In this document: piece by piece, positions 18,572-27,622 of the stretch
Layout: each line of letters begins with the position of its first letter
How positions within the stretch are numbered: position 1 is the first letter of the stretch
Assembly: GCA_945871085.1 (NCBI GenBank)
Contig: CAMBVX010000002.1
Location: 1 to 64,000, forward strand
Reading direction: 5' to 3'
Length of the DNA stretch: 64,000 nucleotides
DNA from: Opitutus sp. GAS368
GTDB taxonomy: Bacteria > Verrucomicrobiota > Verrucomicrobiia > Opitutales > Opitutaceae
Notes under the pieces: model-generated
Databases searched by the model: none
What the model was told of the DNA's origin: nothing
Seen by the model: only the letters and a program-made list of their open reading frames with translations
Program-made: the position numbers and the translations under genes

Positions 18572-18870
18572 ATCTCAACGAACCCAAGCATCCTTGGAAT
18601 CGGCTCACGGCCGCCGCCCGGAAGCTGGCCCCCGAACGCGACACGGCGGCCCCCTATGGTTTTGCGGCCCGCGTCGCGGCCCTCGCGATGGCGCAGGAGC
18701 GCAGGGTCGCCTCGTTGTTTGAACGCTTTGCCTTTCGCGCGCTCGGTGCCGCCGTTGCGCTGGCGCTGCTCAGTGTTGTCGTAAATTATTCCAGCGTGGG
18801 CAGTGCGATGTCGTCCGCTGATGACGAATTAGCCGTCGAAGATCCGGTCGCGGTCCTGCTCGATACCTGA
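18568..18870 (+). CDS. Small membrane protein, possible anti-sigma factor
   Basis: ATGA overlap with sigma gene; single TM segment (FRALGAAVALALLSVVVNY). Confidence 0.6.
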   Translation: MNLNEPKHPWNRLTAAARKLAPERDTAAPYGFAARVAALAMAQERRVASLFERFAFRALGAAVALALLSVVVNYSSVGSAMSSADDELAVEDPVAVLLDT

Positions 18871-18874
18871 GCGC

Positions 18875-19480
18875 ATGGAAAAGCCTTGGAAAGTCGTGGT
18901 GGCCTTTGTTGGCGTATTTATTGCCGGCGCAGTTTTTGGTGGATTTTTTGCGCTACGGGTGAACCAACGAGACGTGCGGCCGCGTTTTTTGCCGATAGTG
19001 TCGTCGCCGGCTCCGGCGGGGGTGCCGCCGGCCGGGGAAACCCCGTCGCTGCCGAAGGGAGCGGGTGGTATCCGTCCGAACACTCCACTGCCGCAGTTGC
19101 CATTGCCGGCCGCGATGGCGGTGCAAGCGCCGCAGCTCATGCGGCGCTACGTGGAGCGCCTTGATCTCACGACAGAGCAAAAGGAAAAGATCAACCCGCT
19201 GCTCGTGCGGGCGGCGGCGGACATTCGCCGTCAGCAACAGACCAATCTGCGGGAGACGGCGATTATCATCCAACATTTGCAGGAGGATCTCGACAAAGAG
19301 CTGACTCCGGTGCAGCGCGTGCGCTTGGAAGAAATGACCGAAAATCAGCGTCAAATTGTTGAGCAACGGGAGCGCCAGCAGGCGGAGAAGCCGCGTAATT
19401 TGCCGGGGCAGAAACCGCCGTTCAAAGATGGGGTGAAGCCGAAGAAGGCGACGGGCAAGTCGGTCGACGAGGGAAATTGA
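18875..19480 (+). CDS. Membrane-anchored Spy/CpxP-like periplasmic protein
   Basis: N-terminal TM; RYVERLDLTTEQKEKINPLLVRAAADIRRQQQTNLRETAIIIQHLQEDLDKELTPVQRVRLEEM helical repeat. Confidence 0.6.
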   Translation: MEKPWKVVVAFVGVFIAGAVFGGFFALRVNQRDVRPRFLPIVSSPAPAGVPPAGETPSLPKGAGGIRPNTPLPQLPLPAAMAVQAPQLMRRYVERLDLTTEQKEKINPLLVRAAADIRRQQQTNLRETAIIIQHLQEDLDKELTPVQRVRLEEMTENQRQIVEQRERQQAEKPRNLPGQKPPFKDGVKPKKATGKSVDEGN

Positions 19481-19523
19481 CTTTGAGGTTGCGCGCGCCG
19501 CATCGCACCCCATGGTCCGCGTC

Positions 19524-19619
19524 GGCCAGGTGCCATGCATGAGCAGGCGCGTGAACTCCGCCAGGACCGGAAGGTAGCAACGGCAACGACGTTCTCTTAG
19601 TGCCGTGGAGTGCCTGGCC
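19524..19619 (+). ncRNA. ffs: Bacterial SRP RNA (4.5S-like, small SRP RNA)
   Basis: GTGAACTCCGCCAGGACCGGAAGGTAGCAACGG core matches the conserved SRP domain IV; GGCCAGG...CCTGGCC closing stem; lies upstream of dnaX. Confidence 0.92.
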
Positions 19620-19640
19620 ACTTATTTTTTCGCGGCGGGC

Positions 19641-19704
19641 AGGAGCGGGCTTGCAAGCACTCCGGCGGTTGCGCTGAGTTTTGCTCGCCTGCAAGCAGGC
19701 TCCT
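19641..19704. repeat. REP-like palindrome, GGAGCGGGCTTGC...GCAAGCAGGCTCC
   Basis: Inverted repeat between ffs and dnaX start; family of 2349-2424. Confidence 0.65.
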
Positions 19705-19711
19705 ACAAAAA

Positions 19712-20881
19712 ATGGCGGGCACATATCAAGTTATCGCGCGCAAGTGGCGGCCTCAGACCTTCGCCGACCTCGTCGGTCAAGATCACGTGGTCCGCACGCT
19801 GACCAACGCCATCAACCGCGGGCGGATCGCCCACGCTTACCTGTTCGTCGGACCGCGCGGTACCGGCAAGACTTCGACGGCGCGGATTTTTGCGAAGGCG
19901 CTCAATTGCACTGACGGACCGAAGGCGGATTTTGACGTCAACGACCCGGCGTGCGTCTCGATCGCCGAGGGTTCCCATCTCGACGTGGTGGAGATCGACG
20001 GTGCTTCCAACAACGGGGTCGATCAGGTGCGGGATCTCCGCGAGACGGTGCGCTACGCGCCGGCGCAGGGAAAATTCAAGGTCTACATCATCGACGAGGT
20101 GCACATGCTTTCGGCGCAGGCGTTCAATGCGTTGCTCAAGACCCTCGAGGAGCCGCCGGCACATGTGAAGTTTGTTTTTGCGACGACCGATCCGCAAAAG
20201 GTGCTGCCGACGATTATCTCGCGTTGCCAGCGCTTCGATCTGAAACCGATCCCGACCGACCTGATCGTGGAGCGGCTCAAAAAAATCGCGGTCGACGAGA
20301 AGATCAAAGTGACGGATGCCGCGCTCGGGTGTATCGCGCGCATGGCGGATGGAGGGATGCGCGATGCGCAGTCGATCTTTGACCAGATGATTTCGTTTTG
20401 TGGGGCGGAGATTTCCGAGCCCGACGTGCTGGATGTCTACGGGTTGGTGTCCGCCGAGAAAATCGCGGCGCTCGCGGCGGCGCTCGCGGCGGGCGATCAC
20501 CAGAAGTTGGTGGCGATCGTAGATGACTGTGACGCGGGCGGCCGCGATCTGGTGCGGTTGCTCGTCGATTTGCAGGCGTTGGTGCGGACGGCGTTGCTCG
20601 ACGCGATCGCGAAGGGCGGGCGGAGCGATGCGCTCGGAGGCGTCGCGATGACCACCGAACAAATCACGCGGATGCTCGACGGCCTGCGCGAAGGCGAGGG
20701 GAGTGTGAAGCTCGGGCTCGCTGAGAAAATTAATTTTGAAGTGACCTTGCTGAAGGCCGTCGAGGCGAGCCGGTCGCGGGCGATCGACAGCCTTATCAAA
20801 GAACTCGCGGCCCTGGCCGACGAGTCGCCGGCGGCCCCTGCAGTGGCCGGGACAGACGACAGCGAAAAAAAAAAGGACTGA
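19712..20881 (+). CDS. dnaX: DNA polymerase III subunit gamma/tau, zero-frame (gamma-like) product
   Basis: [72 protein letters not shown]; terminates just after an A10 tract. Confidence 0.96.
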   Translation: MAGTYQVIARKWRPQTFADLVGQDHVVRTLTNAINRGRIAHAYLFVGPRGTGKTSTARIFAKALNCTDGPKADFDVNDPACVSIAEGSHLDVVEIDGASNNGVDQVRDLRETVRYAPAQGKFKVYIIDEVHMLSAQAFNALLKTLEEPPAHVKFVFATTDPQKVLPTIISRCQRFDLKPIPTDLIVERLKKIAVDEKIKVTDAALGCIARMADGGMRDAQSIFDQMISFCGAEISEPDVLDVYGLVSAEKIAALAAALAAGDHQKLVAIVDDCDAGGRDLVRLLVDLQALVRTALLDAIAKGGRSDALGGVAMTTEQITRMLDGLREGEGSVKLGLAEKINFEVTLLKAVEASRSRAIDSLIKELAALADESPAAPAVAGTDDSEKKKD

Positions 20882-21300
20882 TTGAGCGATTGGAGATGCG
20901 CTTGGCCGCCGCGCTCGTGGCCGAGGGCCATGGCCGAGTGCTGACGGCGAAGGTGGACGTCGCCGAAAACGTGGAGAAGACGAGCGCACAGGCTGAGGAC
21001 GTGGCCGAGGCGGCCGCGACCGCAGCTCCGGCGACGATGGAAAATGGCGCGAATGTTTGGCCCGATGAAAACGCGGAGGCGGCGTTTATCGCGGATGCGC
21101 GTCAGCGGGGCGAGCCGGCCAAGGCAGCGGCGACCACGGTTCGAGCGGCGGAGGAAAAAGAGGATTTGCAGCGAGCGCTGCCACCGCTGGCGGAGTTGGT
21201 GAACCGGCTTTCACCGGCGGTGAGGGAGACGCTGGACGATCTTTTCCGGGTGAAGTTTACGGCCGTGCGTCGAGTGCCGAAAAGCGTGTTGAAGGGGTGA
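20882..21300 (+). CDS. dnaX: -1 frame continuation of dnaX (tau-like C-terminus), probably reached by frameshifting or transcript slippage
   Basis: Frame -1 from the A10 tract reads [18 protein letters not shown]...LPPLAELVNRLSPAVRETLDDLFRVKFTAVRRVPKSVLKG* without stops. Confidence 0.7.
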
Positions 21301-21384
21301 GGAGTAGGCTCGCGGTTTTGGCGCGACTGGGCGGGGCCAGAGAGGAATCGGTGCCGGGCGCGCAGTGGATGAGCGCGGCGCGGT

Positions 21385-21753
21385 TTACTCTTTCCAGATC
21401 GAGCCCACCGCGAGTCGGTCATCGATGCTTCGGGCGTAGAGGTAACCCTCGATTCCGCGGTCGGCGTAAGGCGCGAGCAACGGAACGATTTCGCGGCGAT
21501 ACATTCCCTCCTTCAAACCCTCGAGGCCGTCGAGGCGGACCAGCGCGTCGGCATCGACCGACCAGATCTCTCCGACGACGCCGTCGTGATCGTCGGGCTT
21601 GGCGACCATGCCGGGGAAACCGTCGAGTGCGTAGAGGCAAAAGCCGGGGGCGGTGCGGGCTTCGCCGACGAATTTCTGATCACTCAAATAGTGGTGATTG
21701 GAACAGGCGCGCTTGAGTGTGCCGTAAACGAAGACGAGTTTTTCCGTGCTCAT
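21385..21753 (-). CDS. Gamma-glutamylcyclotransferase (AIG2-like) family protein
   Basis: KLVFVYGTLKRACSNHHYLSDQKFVGEARTAPGFCLY...GFPGMV. Confidence 0.9.
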   Translation of the reverse strand: MSTEKLVFVYGTLKRACSNHHYLSDQKFVGEARTAPGFCLYALDGFPGMVAKPDDHDGVVGEIWSVDADALVRLDGLEGLKEGMYRREIVPLLAPYADRGIEGYLYARSIDDRLAVGSIWKE

Positions 21754-22640
21754 GGTGAGGGTGGCGGGGTGGTGGTCGCGTCAGAGGGGCGAGTAGCAGA
21801 CGGGATTTCTAGCACAAGTGCCGTGGTGTTGTCGCGTCCCGAAGCGTTCACGGCCTCCTCGACGAGGCGTTGGGCGGGCGTCGCGTCGGTGGGCGCTGGC
21901 GGCGAGCGGATGAGGTCTTCGAGTTGGCGGTCCCATAGACCGTCGGTGAGACCGTCGGAGCAAATGAGGAAGCGATCACCGGGGCGGTGATCGATGGCGC
22001 CGATTTGTGGATCGATAAACTGGTTGCCGGCGCCGAGGGCTTGATTGAGGGCGTGGCGGCCCGGGTGTTCGCGAGCTTGCCGCTCGTTGAGGTCGCCTTT
22101 GCGGCGTAACCAGCCGACGTAGCTGTGATCGTGAGTGAGTTGACGGATGCCGCCCGCGTGCGGGAGGTGATAAATCCGGCTGTCCCCGATGTGCGCGAAA
22201 TACATCCACTCAGGGGTGAACCAAGTGAGGCTGAGGGTCGCGCCCATGCCCGCGCACTCCTCGTAAGAGCGGCCATACTGAATCAGGTCGGCATGAATGG
22301 CGGAGAACAACTCGACAAGGATGTCGCTAAAACCGCTGACTAGGCCGACGGCGGAAAGGCGGAAGCCGCGCGGGAGTAGACGGGTGATGCGATCAATGGC
22401 GATGCGGCTCGCGAATTCGCCGGACTTCGCGCCGCCCATGCCATCACTCACGGCAAAGACGAAATCGGCTCCGGCGAGCGGGGCTTGGCCGGTTTTGCCC
22501 AGATAGCGCACTTCGTGGCCGTTGAACGTGAGGGCGAGGAAGGTGTCCTCGTTGTTTTTCCGCACGCGACCGACGTGGGTAAGACCGGACCAACGCACGT
22601 CGGCGGATCGGGGAGAGTCTGACGCAGGGACGGGGGGCAT
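21750..22640 (-). CDS. PP2C-family serine/threonine protein phosphatase
   Basis: HVGRVRKNNEDTFLAL, FAVSDGMGGAKSGEFAS, GATLSLTWFTPEWMYFAHIGDSRIYHL, DRFLICSDGLTDGL. Confidence 0.95.
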   Translation of the reverse strand: MPPVPASDSPRSADVRWSGLTHVGRVRKNNEDTFLALTFNGHEVRYLGKTGQAPLAGADFVFAVSDGMGGAKSGEFASRIAIDRITRLLPRGFRLSAVGLVSGFSDILVELFSAIHADLIQYGRSYEECAGMGATLSLTWFTPEWMYFAHIGDSRIYHLPHAGGIRQLTHDHSYVGWLRRKGDLNERQAREHPGRHALNQALGAGNQFIDPQIGAIDHRPGDRFLICSDGLTDGLWDRQLEDLIRSPPAPTDATPAQRLVEEAVNASGRDNTTALVLEIPSATRPSDATTTPPPSP

Positions 22641-22661
22641 AGGGAGAGAGCGAAAAAAAAC

Positions 22662-23072
22662 TCAGCCAGAGGGCTTGAGCGACACGGTGCCTTCGCCGCC
22701 AGCGAGCAGCGTGGCGAACTCGAAATCGATCACACAAAAGCGACCGTCGGAGATGCGGTAGGTGATGTTGCGCAACTCGCGATCTTCGTGGCGCACGCCG
22801 TAGAGCTCGATTTCGGCAAAGATCTCCGTTTGGCGTTTGGCATCCATGTGGTCGACGCGTGTGCCGCAGTTGGTGGTGACCATTTTCAGCTCTGCGGGCT
22901 CGACCTCCAGCAGGCGAGGAACGAAGGTGCAGCCTTGGGCTTCCAGATGACGGAGCACCCGCACCTCGTGATCGAAACGCTCCTTGGCCTGGTGCCCGCG
23001 GAAGGTTTTGTGGACCCGGCCGTCGTAGCCGATGCGCACGAGGGCCCGGGCGGTGTCTTTCATTTCGCGCAT
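22662..23072 (-). CDS. Small kinase-fold protein (putative mini protein-kinase-like)
   Basis: VHKTFRG, FDHEVRVLRHLE, GVRHEDRELRNITY (HxDxxxxN-like), FCVIDFEFA (DFG-like); start assigned at MREMKD, an upstream start is possible. Confidence 0.6.
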   Translation of the reverse strand: MREMKDTARALVRIGYDGRVHKTFRGHQAKERFDHEVRVLRHLEAQGCTFVPRLLEVEPAELKMVTTNCGTRVDHMDAKRQTEIFAEIELYGVRHEDRELRNITYRISDGRFCVIDFEFATLLAGGEGTVSLKPSG

Positions 23073-23210
23073 GATGATTGGTGCGGAGAGCGTTCGGGTG
23101 GGTGCGAGCGCTGGCAAGCGCGTCGTGCGGGCGGGCCCGCGAGTGGGCCAGAGCGACAAATGCCGTTGATGCCGCAAAAAAATGTCATGAATGAAACTTC
23201 TGATTGCCTC

Positions 23211-23226
23211 TGGCATATAAGGTGCT
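23211..23226 (+). promoter_or_regulatory. Candidate sigma-54 (-24/-12) promoter for glutamine synthetase
   Basis: TGGCATATAAGGTGCT: GG and GC spaced as in TGGCACGNNNNTTGCW; about 95 nt upstream of the ATG. Confidence 0.45.
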
Positions 23227-23320
23227 GATTTCGACATTGAATTTTCGTTCCAGCAATGGGGCGGAACCTCGTCTCTCCCTCCACAAAAAACCTCAGCGCC
23301 CGCGCTCAAACCCACCTCTT

Positions 23321-24352
23321 ATGGCCAAATACAAACTGGAATACATCTGGCTCGACGGCTATACGCCCCTCGCCAGCCTCCGCAGTAAAACTCAAATCAA
23401 GGACTTCGCCAGCTTCCCCAAGCTCGAAGAACTTCCCGCTTGGGGCTTCGACGGAAGTTCGACGCAGCAGGCCGAAGGCAAGAGCTCAGACATCGTGCTA
23501 AAACCCGTCGCGGTCTATCCTGACTCCACGCGCAAGAACGGAGTGCTCGTGATGTGCGAATGCTTCCAGCACACCGGCGTGGCGAGTCCGTCGAACTCAC
23601 GCGCCACGATTCCCGATGACTCGGGCACCTGGTTTGGTTTCGAACAGGAGTATTTCTTTTACAAGGACGGCGCTCCACTCGGCTTTCCGAAGGACGGTTA
23701 TCCGGCCCCGCAGGGTCCCTACTACACCGGCGTCGGTTACAAGAACGTGGGTTGCGTCGCACGGGAGATTGTCGAAAAGCACATCGATATCTGTCTTGAT
23801 GCCGGCATCAACCTCGAGGGGATCAATGCTGAGGTCGCCAAGGGCCAGTGGGAATTCCAGATTTTCGGCAAAGGCTCGAAGAGCGCAGCCGACCAAATGT
23901 GGGTCGCTCGCTACATCCTCGCCCGGCTGGCCGAAAGCTACGGCATCGACATCGAATGGCGCTGCAAGCCCATCCTCGCGCCCTTCAACCAGCCGCTCGA
24001 TTGGAACGGTTCCGGGATGCACGCGAATTTCTCGACGACTCATATGCGTGAAGTCGGTGGCAAGGCCTACTTCGAGAAGCTCATGGCGGCCTTCAGCGCC
24101 AACTGCAACGAGCACATCGCGGTCTACGGTCCCGAGAACCACCTGCGGCTCACCGGTCTTCACGAAACCCAGTCGATCGATAAATTCAGCTACGGCCTCG
24201 CCGATCGTGGCGCGTCGGTTCGCATGCCGCATAGCTTCGTGAACAACGGCTATAAGGGCTACCTTGAGGACCGCCGTCCAAATTCCGCTGCCGATCCGTA
24301 TCTGGTCGCCGGTCGGATTCTCAAAACGATTCAGTCGGTGCCGACGACCTAA
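23321..24352 (+). CDS. glnII: Glutamine synthetase, type II (eukaryotic-like GSII)
   Basis: MAKYKLEYIWLDGYTPLASLRSKT, WGFDGSSTQQAEGKSSDIVLKPVAVYPD, GPYYTGVG, WNGSGMHANFST. Confidence 0.93.
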   Translation: MAKYKLEYIWLDGYTPLASLRSKTQIKDFASFPKLEELPAWGFDGSSTQQAEGKSSDIVLKPVAVYPDSTRKNGVLVMCECFQHTGVASPSNSRATIPDDSGTWFGFEQEYFFYKDGAPLGFPKDGYPAPQGPYYTGVGYKNVGCVAREIVEKHIDICLDAGINLEGINAEVAKGQWEFQIFGKGSKSAADQMWVARYILARLAESYGIDIEWRCKPILAPFNQPLDWNGSGMHANFSTTHMREVGGKAYFEKLMAAFSANCNEHIAVYGPENHLRLTGLHETQSIDKFSYGLADRGASVRMPHSFVNNGYKGYLEDRRPNSAADPYLVAGRILKTIQSVPTT

Positions 24353-24387
24353 GGGGGTCGAGTCTCGATCTCGCTTTGGTCCTTTCC

Positions 24388-24425
24388 ACGGCGTCACCCC
24401 TTTTTTGGGGTGGTGCCGTTTTTTT
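24388..24425 (+). terminator. Rho-independent terminator of glutamine synthetase gene
   Basis: ACGGCGTCACCCC-TTTTTT-GGGGTGGTGCCGT followed by a T run. Confidence 0.92.
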
Positions 24426-24494
24426 GTGCTCGGAGCGCGCGTGAAATAGGTCGCATAGTCGTCCTGCGACCGACGTGGTTGCGTTTCGATTCTC

Positions 24495-26438
24495 ATGCCC
24501 GCTCAACTCGCACCGTCGTCGCCGCGCGCCTCCATCTGGGAGTGGATGCAGACGGGGTTGCTCGCGATGAATCTCAGCTGGACAACGCTGTGTCTCGGCG
24601 GTTACCGGGCGGAGACCATGGTGGTCACGAGCGCGCTCAACGCCGTGATGCTCGCTCTGCATTTTGGTCGCCGTGCGACGTCGACGGAGTTGCCGCCGCT
24701 GCATCCTGCGGGGTGGTGGTTATTGCCGTTCCTGTCTTATGCGGCGGCCAACGTGCGGTGGTTTTCACCAGTGCCGTGGCTCGGTTGGCAGGATTGGCTG
24801 GGCTGGGCGCAATTGGCCGGTGTCTTCTGGATCGTGATCAATGACATTCGGACTGCGGCGGCGCGCAAGTTTCTGTTCAACGTCATCCTTGCTCTCGCGA
24901 TCTGCTCCGTCGCGCTCGCGTGTTATCAGCGATTCGTGAAGCCCGACTGGCTGATGTTGGGCGGGACACAGACTGCGCAGTTTCTAGCGAGGTCGAGCGG
25001 GCCGTTTGCGGTGCCGAACAGTTTTGCGGCAATGCTTGTCCTCGTTCTCCCGGCCGTCGCGTTCCCGATGTGGCGTCGCGGTGCGACCGCCGTGGCGCGC
25101 GTGTGGGCCGGATACCTGACGGCGGTGCTTTTGCTCGGATTGGGGCTGACCATCAGCCGAGGGGCGTGGATCGGACTGACCGTGGCGGTGATGGCTTCGC
25201 CGTGGCTGGTGGCAGGAATTGGTTGGCGCCGCCGAATGGCAATGTCAGCCGGGATCTTGGCTGCCGTGATGGCCGCGGGAGCCGTGGTTTATACGGCGGT
25301 GCCGCAGACCCGTGAGCGGCTGGATTTCCTGATGCGTGACGGAGGCGAGAGAAGCCGACCGGTCATGTGGCGCGCGGCCTGGCGTATATTCATCGAGAGT
25401 CCGGCCTTGGGGGGTGGCGCGGGCAGCTACAGCACCTTATTTGAAAAGCACCGGCCGGAGCATGAGCAGAAAGACCCGCAGTGGGCGCACAACGACTACC
25501 TCAACACGCTGAGTGATTACGGAGCGGTAGGGTTTGGACTTTTTTTCGGGGCCTGTGGTGTGATGGTCTGGCGAGCGGCGCGTGGCCGACGCGCGCGTGG
25601 CTCCACTGAACGGGTGAATGCCGTGGCGGCGATGGAACGTGATGACGGGGAATCACGCGGGATGGTGACCGCGTGGGCCGTTGGGTTGCTCGCATTCGCC
25701 CTGCACCTCGTGGTGGATTTTCATTTGAAGATTCCCGCGCTCGCGATGCTCGCGGCAACGATCGCCGGATTGAGCGTAACAGGGCTAGGGCCGCGAGTGG
25801 ACCGTTTGCGGGAATCGTCGGTGACGTTAGGGAACTCGTGGCTTCGGCGTACGGCAAACGGGGTGACGGGCGGATTGATTCTTGGGTTGGGAATTTGGTG
25901 GGTGGTTCCGCTTTACCGGGCCGAAGGGCTGCGCGACAACGTCCGCCGCCGTCTCGATGCGTTGTCGGTGCCTGGGCGATCCGCGATGGACCGGCAGGTC
26001 GTGGCGTCGAAAGCCCGCGAAGAATTGTCCCATGCGTTGGAGCTTGATCCCGCCAACGCCCAAGCGTGGGCGGACCGCGCCTATGCGACCGCGATTCTCG
26101 GCCACGATGATCGCGCCCGAGAGCAGGAGTTGGGGCGTGCGGCCGAGGCCGACGCGCGGCGCGCGCTCGCGCACGGACGCGGAGTGCCGGCTTTTTTTCT
26201 GCGTTTGGGCGTGGGCCTCGACCTGCAGGGGCGTTGGTTGGAGGCGGGCGCAGCATTTTCCGAGGCCCTGCGACTCGCGCCGGTAAGCGCGACGACTTGG
26301 TTTCACTACGCCTATCACCTCTCGCTCAATCGCGTGACAATCCCGCTCTCTCGCGCCGCCATTGCGACCAGCTTGCGTCTTGACCACTCACGGCCCGAAG
26401 CCGAAAGTCTGCGGCAGCAACTGGGAGAGCGTCGCTAG
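24495..26438 (+). CDS. O-antigen ligase/polymerase-like membrane protein with C-terminal TPR-like region
   Basis: Multiple TM segments; SRGAWIGL, GGGAGSYSTLFEKHRPEHEQKDPQWAHNDYLNTLSDYG; helical repeats at C-terminus. Confidence 0.82.
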   Translation: MPAQLAPSSPRASIWEWMQTGLLAMNLSWTTLCLGGYRAETMVVTSALNAVMLALHFGRRATSTELPPLHPAGWWLLPFLSYAAANVRWFSPVPWLGWQDWLGWAQLAGVFWIVINDIRTAAARKFLFNVILALAICSVALACYQRFVKPDWLMLGGTQTAQFLARSSGPFAVPNSFAAMLVLVLPAVAFPMWRRGATAVARVWAGYLTAVLLLGLGLTISRGAWIGLTVAVMASPWLVAGIGWRRRMAMSAGILAAVMAAGAVVYTAVPQTRERLDFLMRDGGERSRPVMWRAAWRIFIESPALGGGAGSYSTLFEKHRPEHEQKDPQWAHNDYLNTLSDYGAVGFGLFFGACGVMVWRAARGRRARGSTERVNAVAAMERDDGESRGMVTAWAVGLLAFALHLVVDFHLKIPALAMLAATIAGLSVTGLGPRVDRLRESSVTLGNSWLRRTANGVTGGLILGLGIWWVVPLYRAEGLRDNVRRRLDALSVPGRSAMDRQVVASKAREELSHALELDPANAQAWADRAYATAILGHDDRAREQELGRAAEADARRALAHGRGVPAFFLRLGVGLDLQGRWLEAGAAFSEALRLAPVSATTWFHYAYHLSLNRVTIPLSRAAIATSLRLDHSRPEAESLRQQLGERR

Positions 26439-26457
26439 GCGTTTTTCCTCGCCCACT

Positions 26458-27495
26458 ATGCAAACCAAGCTCTCGCCCTGGATGTCGCTCATCGCCTTTT
26501 TGGCGCTGTTCACTTTTCAGGCAGCCGCCCAACCGTCGGCGCCGGCGGCGGCGGGAGTGCCGGGTGCAGCTCCCTCGGAACAGCTGCCTGGCACGATTCG
26601 CGCGACGCGCGTTGTGGGTAAAGTGAGTGTCGAGGAAATTGCTTCCAAAGTTCGCGGGCCGTTGGCCAATGACCAGATCATCCAACAAGGCACGATTGTT
26701 CGCACCGAGGTCGGGTCCAGTGTCGTGTTGATGTTTTCCAACGGAGCCTCGGTCAGTCTGAACTTTTCTTCGGAACTTAACATCGAGACGTTTACGCAAG
26801 ATCCGTTTGCCGGGAATTACGAGCCGTCGAAGGAGACTGACGAACCGAGCGTTTCGACCACGAATATCAAGCTCACCCAAGGTGAACTCGTCGGCAATGT
26901 GAAGAAACTCAAAAGGGGTGGGGCCGTGGAATCCAAATTTACCGTCGGGACGCCGGTGGGCGCAGCCGGTATCCGCGGAACCACGTTTAAGATCACCTAC
27001 CGTCCGTCCGGTGACGGTCGTACCTTCAACTTCACGGTCACGACCGTGGAAGGAAACGTGGAGGTCAAGGTCGCCTCGGGGGCAGTGAATGCGCCCCCCG
27101 TGTCGGTCACCGACAATAAGGAAATTACCATTACGAACGTCGAAGTGAACGTGACGACGAATCAAGTCACTGCTACGACCGCAACCGGCCAGACGGTCGC
27201 CGTGACCGTGCCCCCGGCGGCCGTGGATGCTCCGGTCACGACGGTGCAACAGGTGGCGGCCGTCGCTACGCAATTGGTCCAGGCGGTCGCTACGGTCGTG
27301 TTCGCGCCGCCAGTCCCAGTTCCCGTGTCGAAGCCAACCGTGACACCCACGCCGACTCCGGCGCCTGAGCCCACGCCCACGCCCACGCCGACTCCAACTC
27401 CGGAGCCAAAGCCTCCGGCGACGCCTCCTCCGGTCACGACGCCACCGCCTGCGCCACCGCCCACGACGCCGCCGCCGCGAATCACTTCACCGTGA
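26458..27495 (+). CDS. FecR domain-containing secreted protein with Pro/Thr-rich tail
   Basis: Signal peptide; IIQQGTIVRTEVGSSVVLMFSNGASVSL, GIRGTTFKI; PTPTPAPEPTPTPTPTPTPEP tail. Confidence 0.85.
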   Translation: MQTKLSPWMSLIAFLALFTFQAAAQPSAPAAAGVPGAAPSEQLPGTIRATRVVGKVSVEEIASKVRGPLANDQIIQQGTIVRTEVGSSVVLMFSNGASVSLNFSSELNIETFTQDPFAGNYEPSKETDEPSVSTTNIKLTQGELVGNVKKLKRGGAVESKFTVGTPVGAAGIRGTTFKITYRPSGDGRTFNFTVTTVEGNVEVKVASGAVNAPPVSVTDNKEITITNVEVNVTTNQVTATTATGQTVAVTVPPAAVDAPVTTVQQVAAVATQLVQAVATVVFAPPVPVPVSKPTVTPTPTPAPEPTPTPTPTPTPEPKPPATPPPVTTPPPAPPPTTPPPRITSP

Positions 27496-27622
27496 CGCGC
27501 CAAGTGAGTGTGGTGTCGCTTGAATTGTTAAGTGCTCGGATGGACGCCGATTCTGCCTGAGGGGATTCTGCCTCGAACTAATTCTGCCTTCCGTTCGTCG
27601 CTCGCTTGCCTAGGTTGGCGCG

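Noticed and set aside
19703-20989. 428-aa minus-strand ORF opposite dnaX
   Set aside because: Antisense shadow; dnaX on plus strand is unambiguous.
27340-27480. Tandem CCCACGCCGACTCC-like microsatellite
   Set aside because: Explained as codons for the Pro/Thr-rich tail of the FecR protein, not an independent repeat array.
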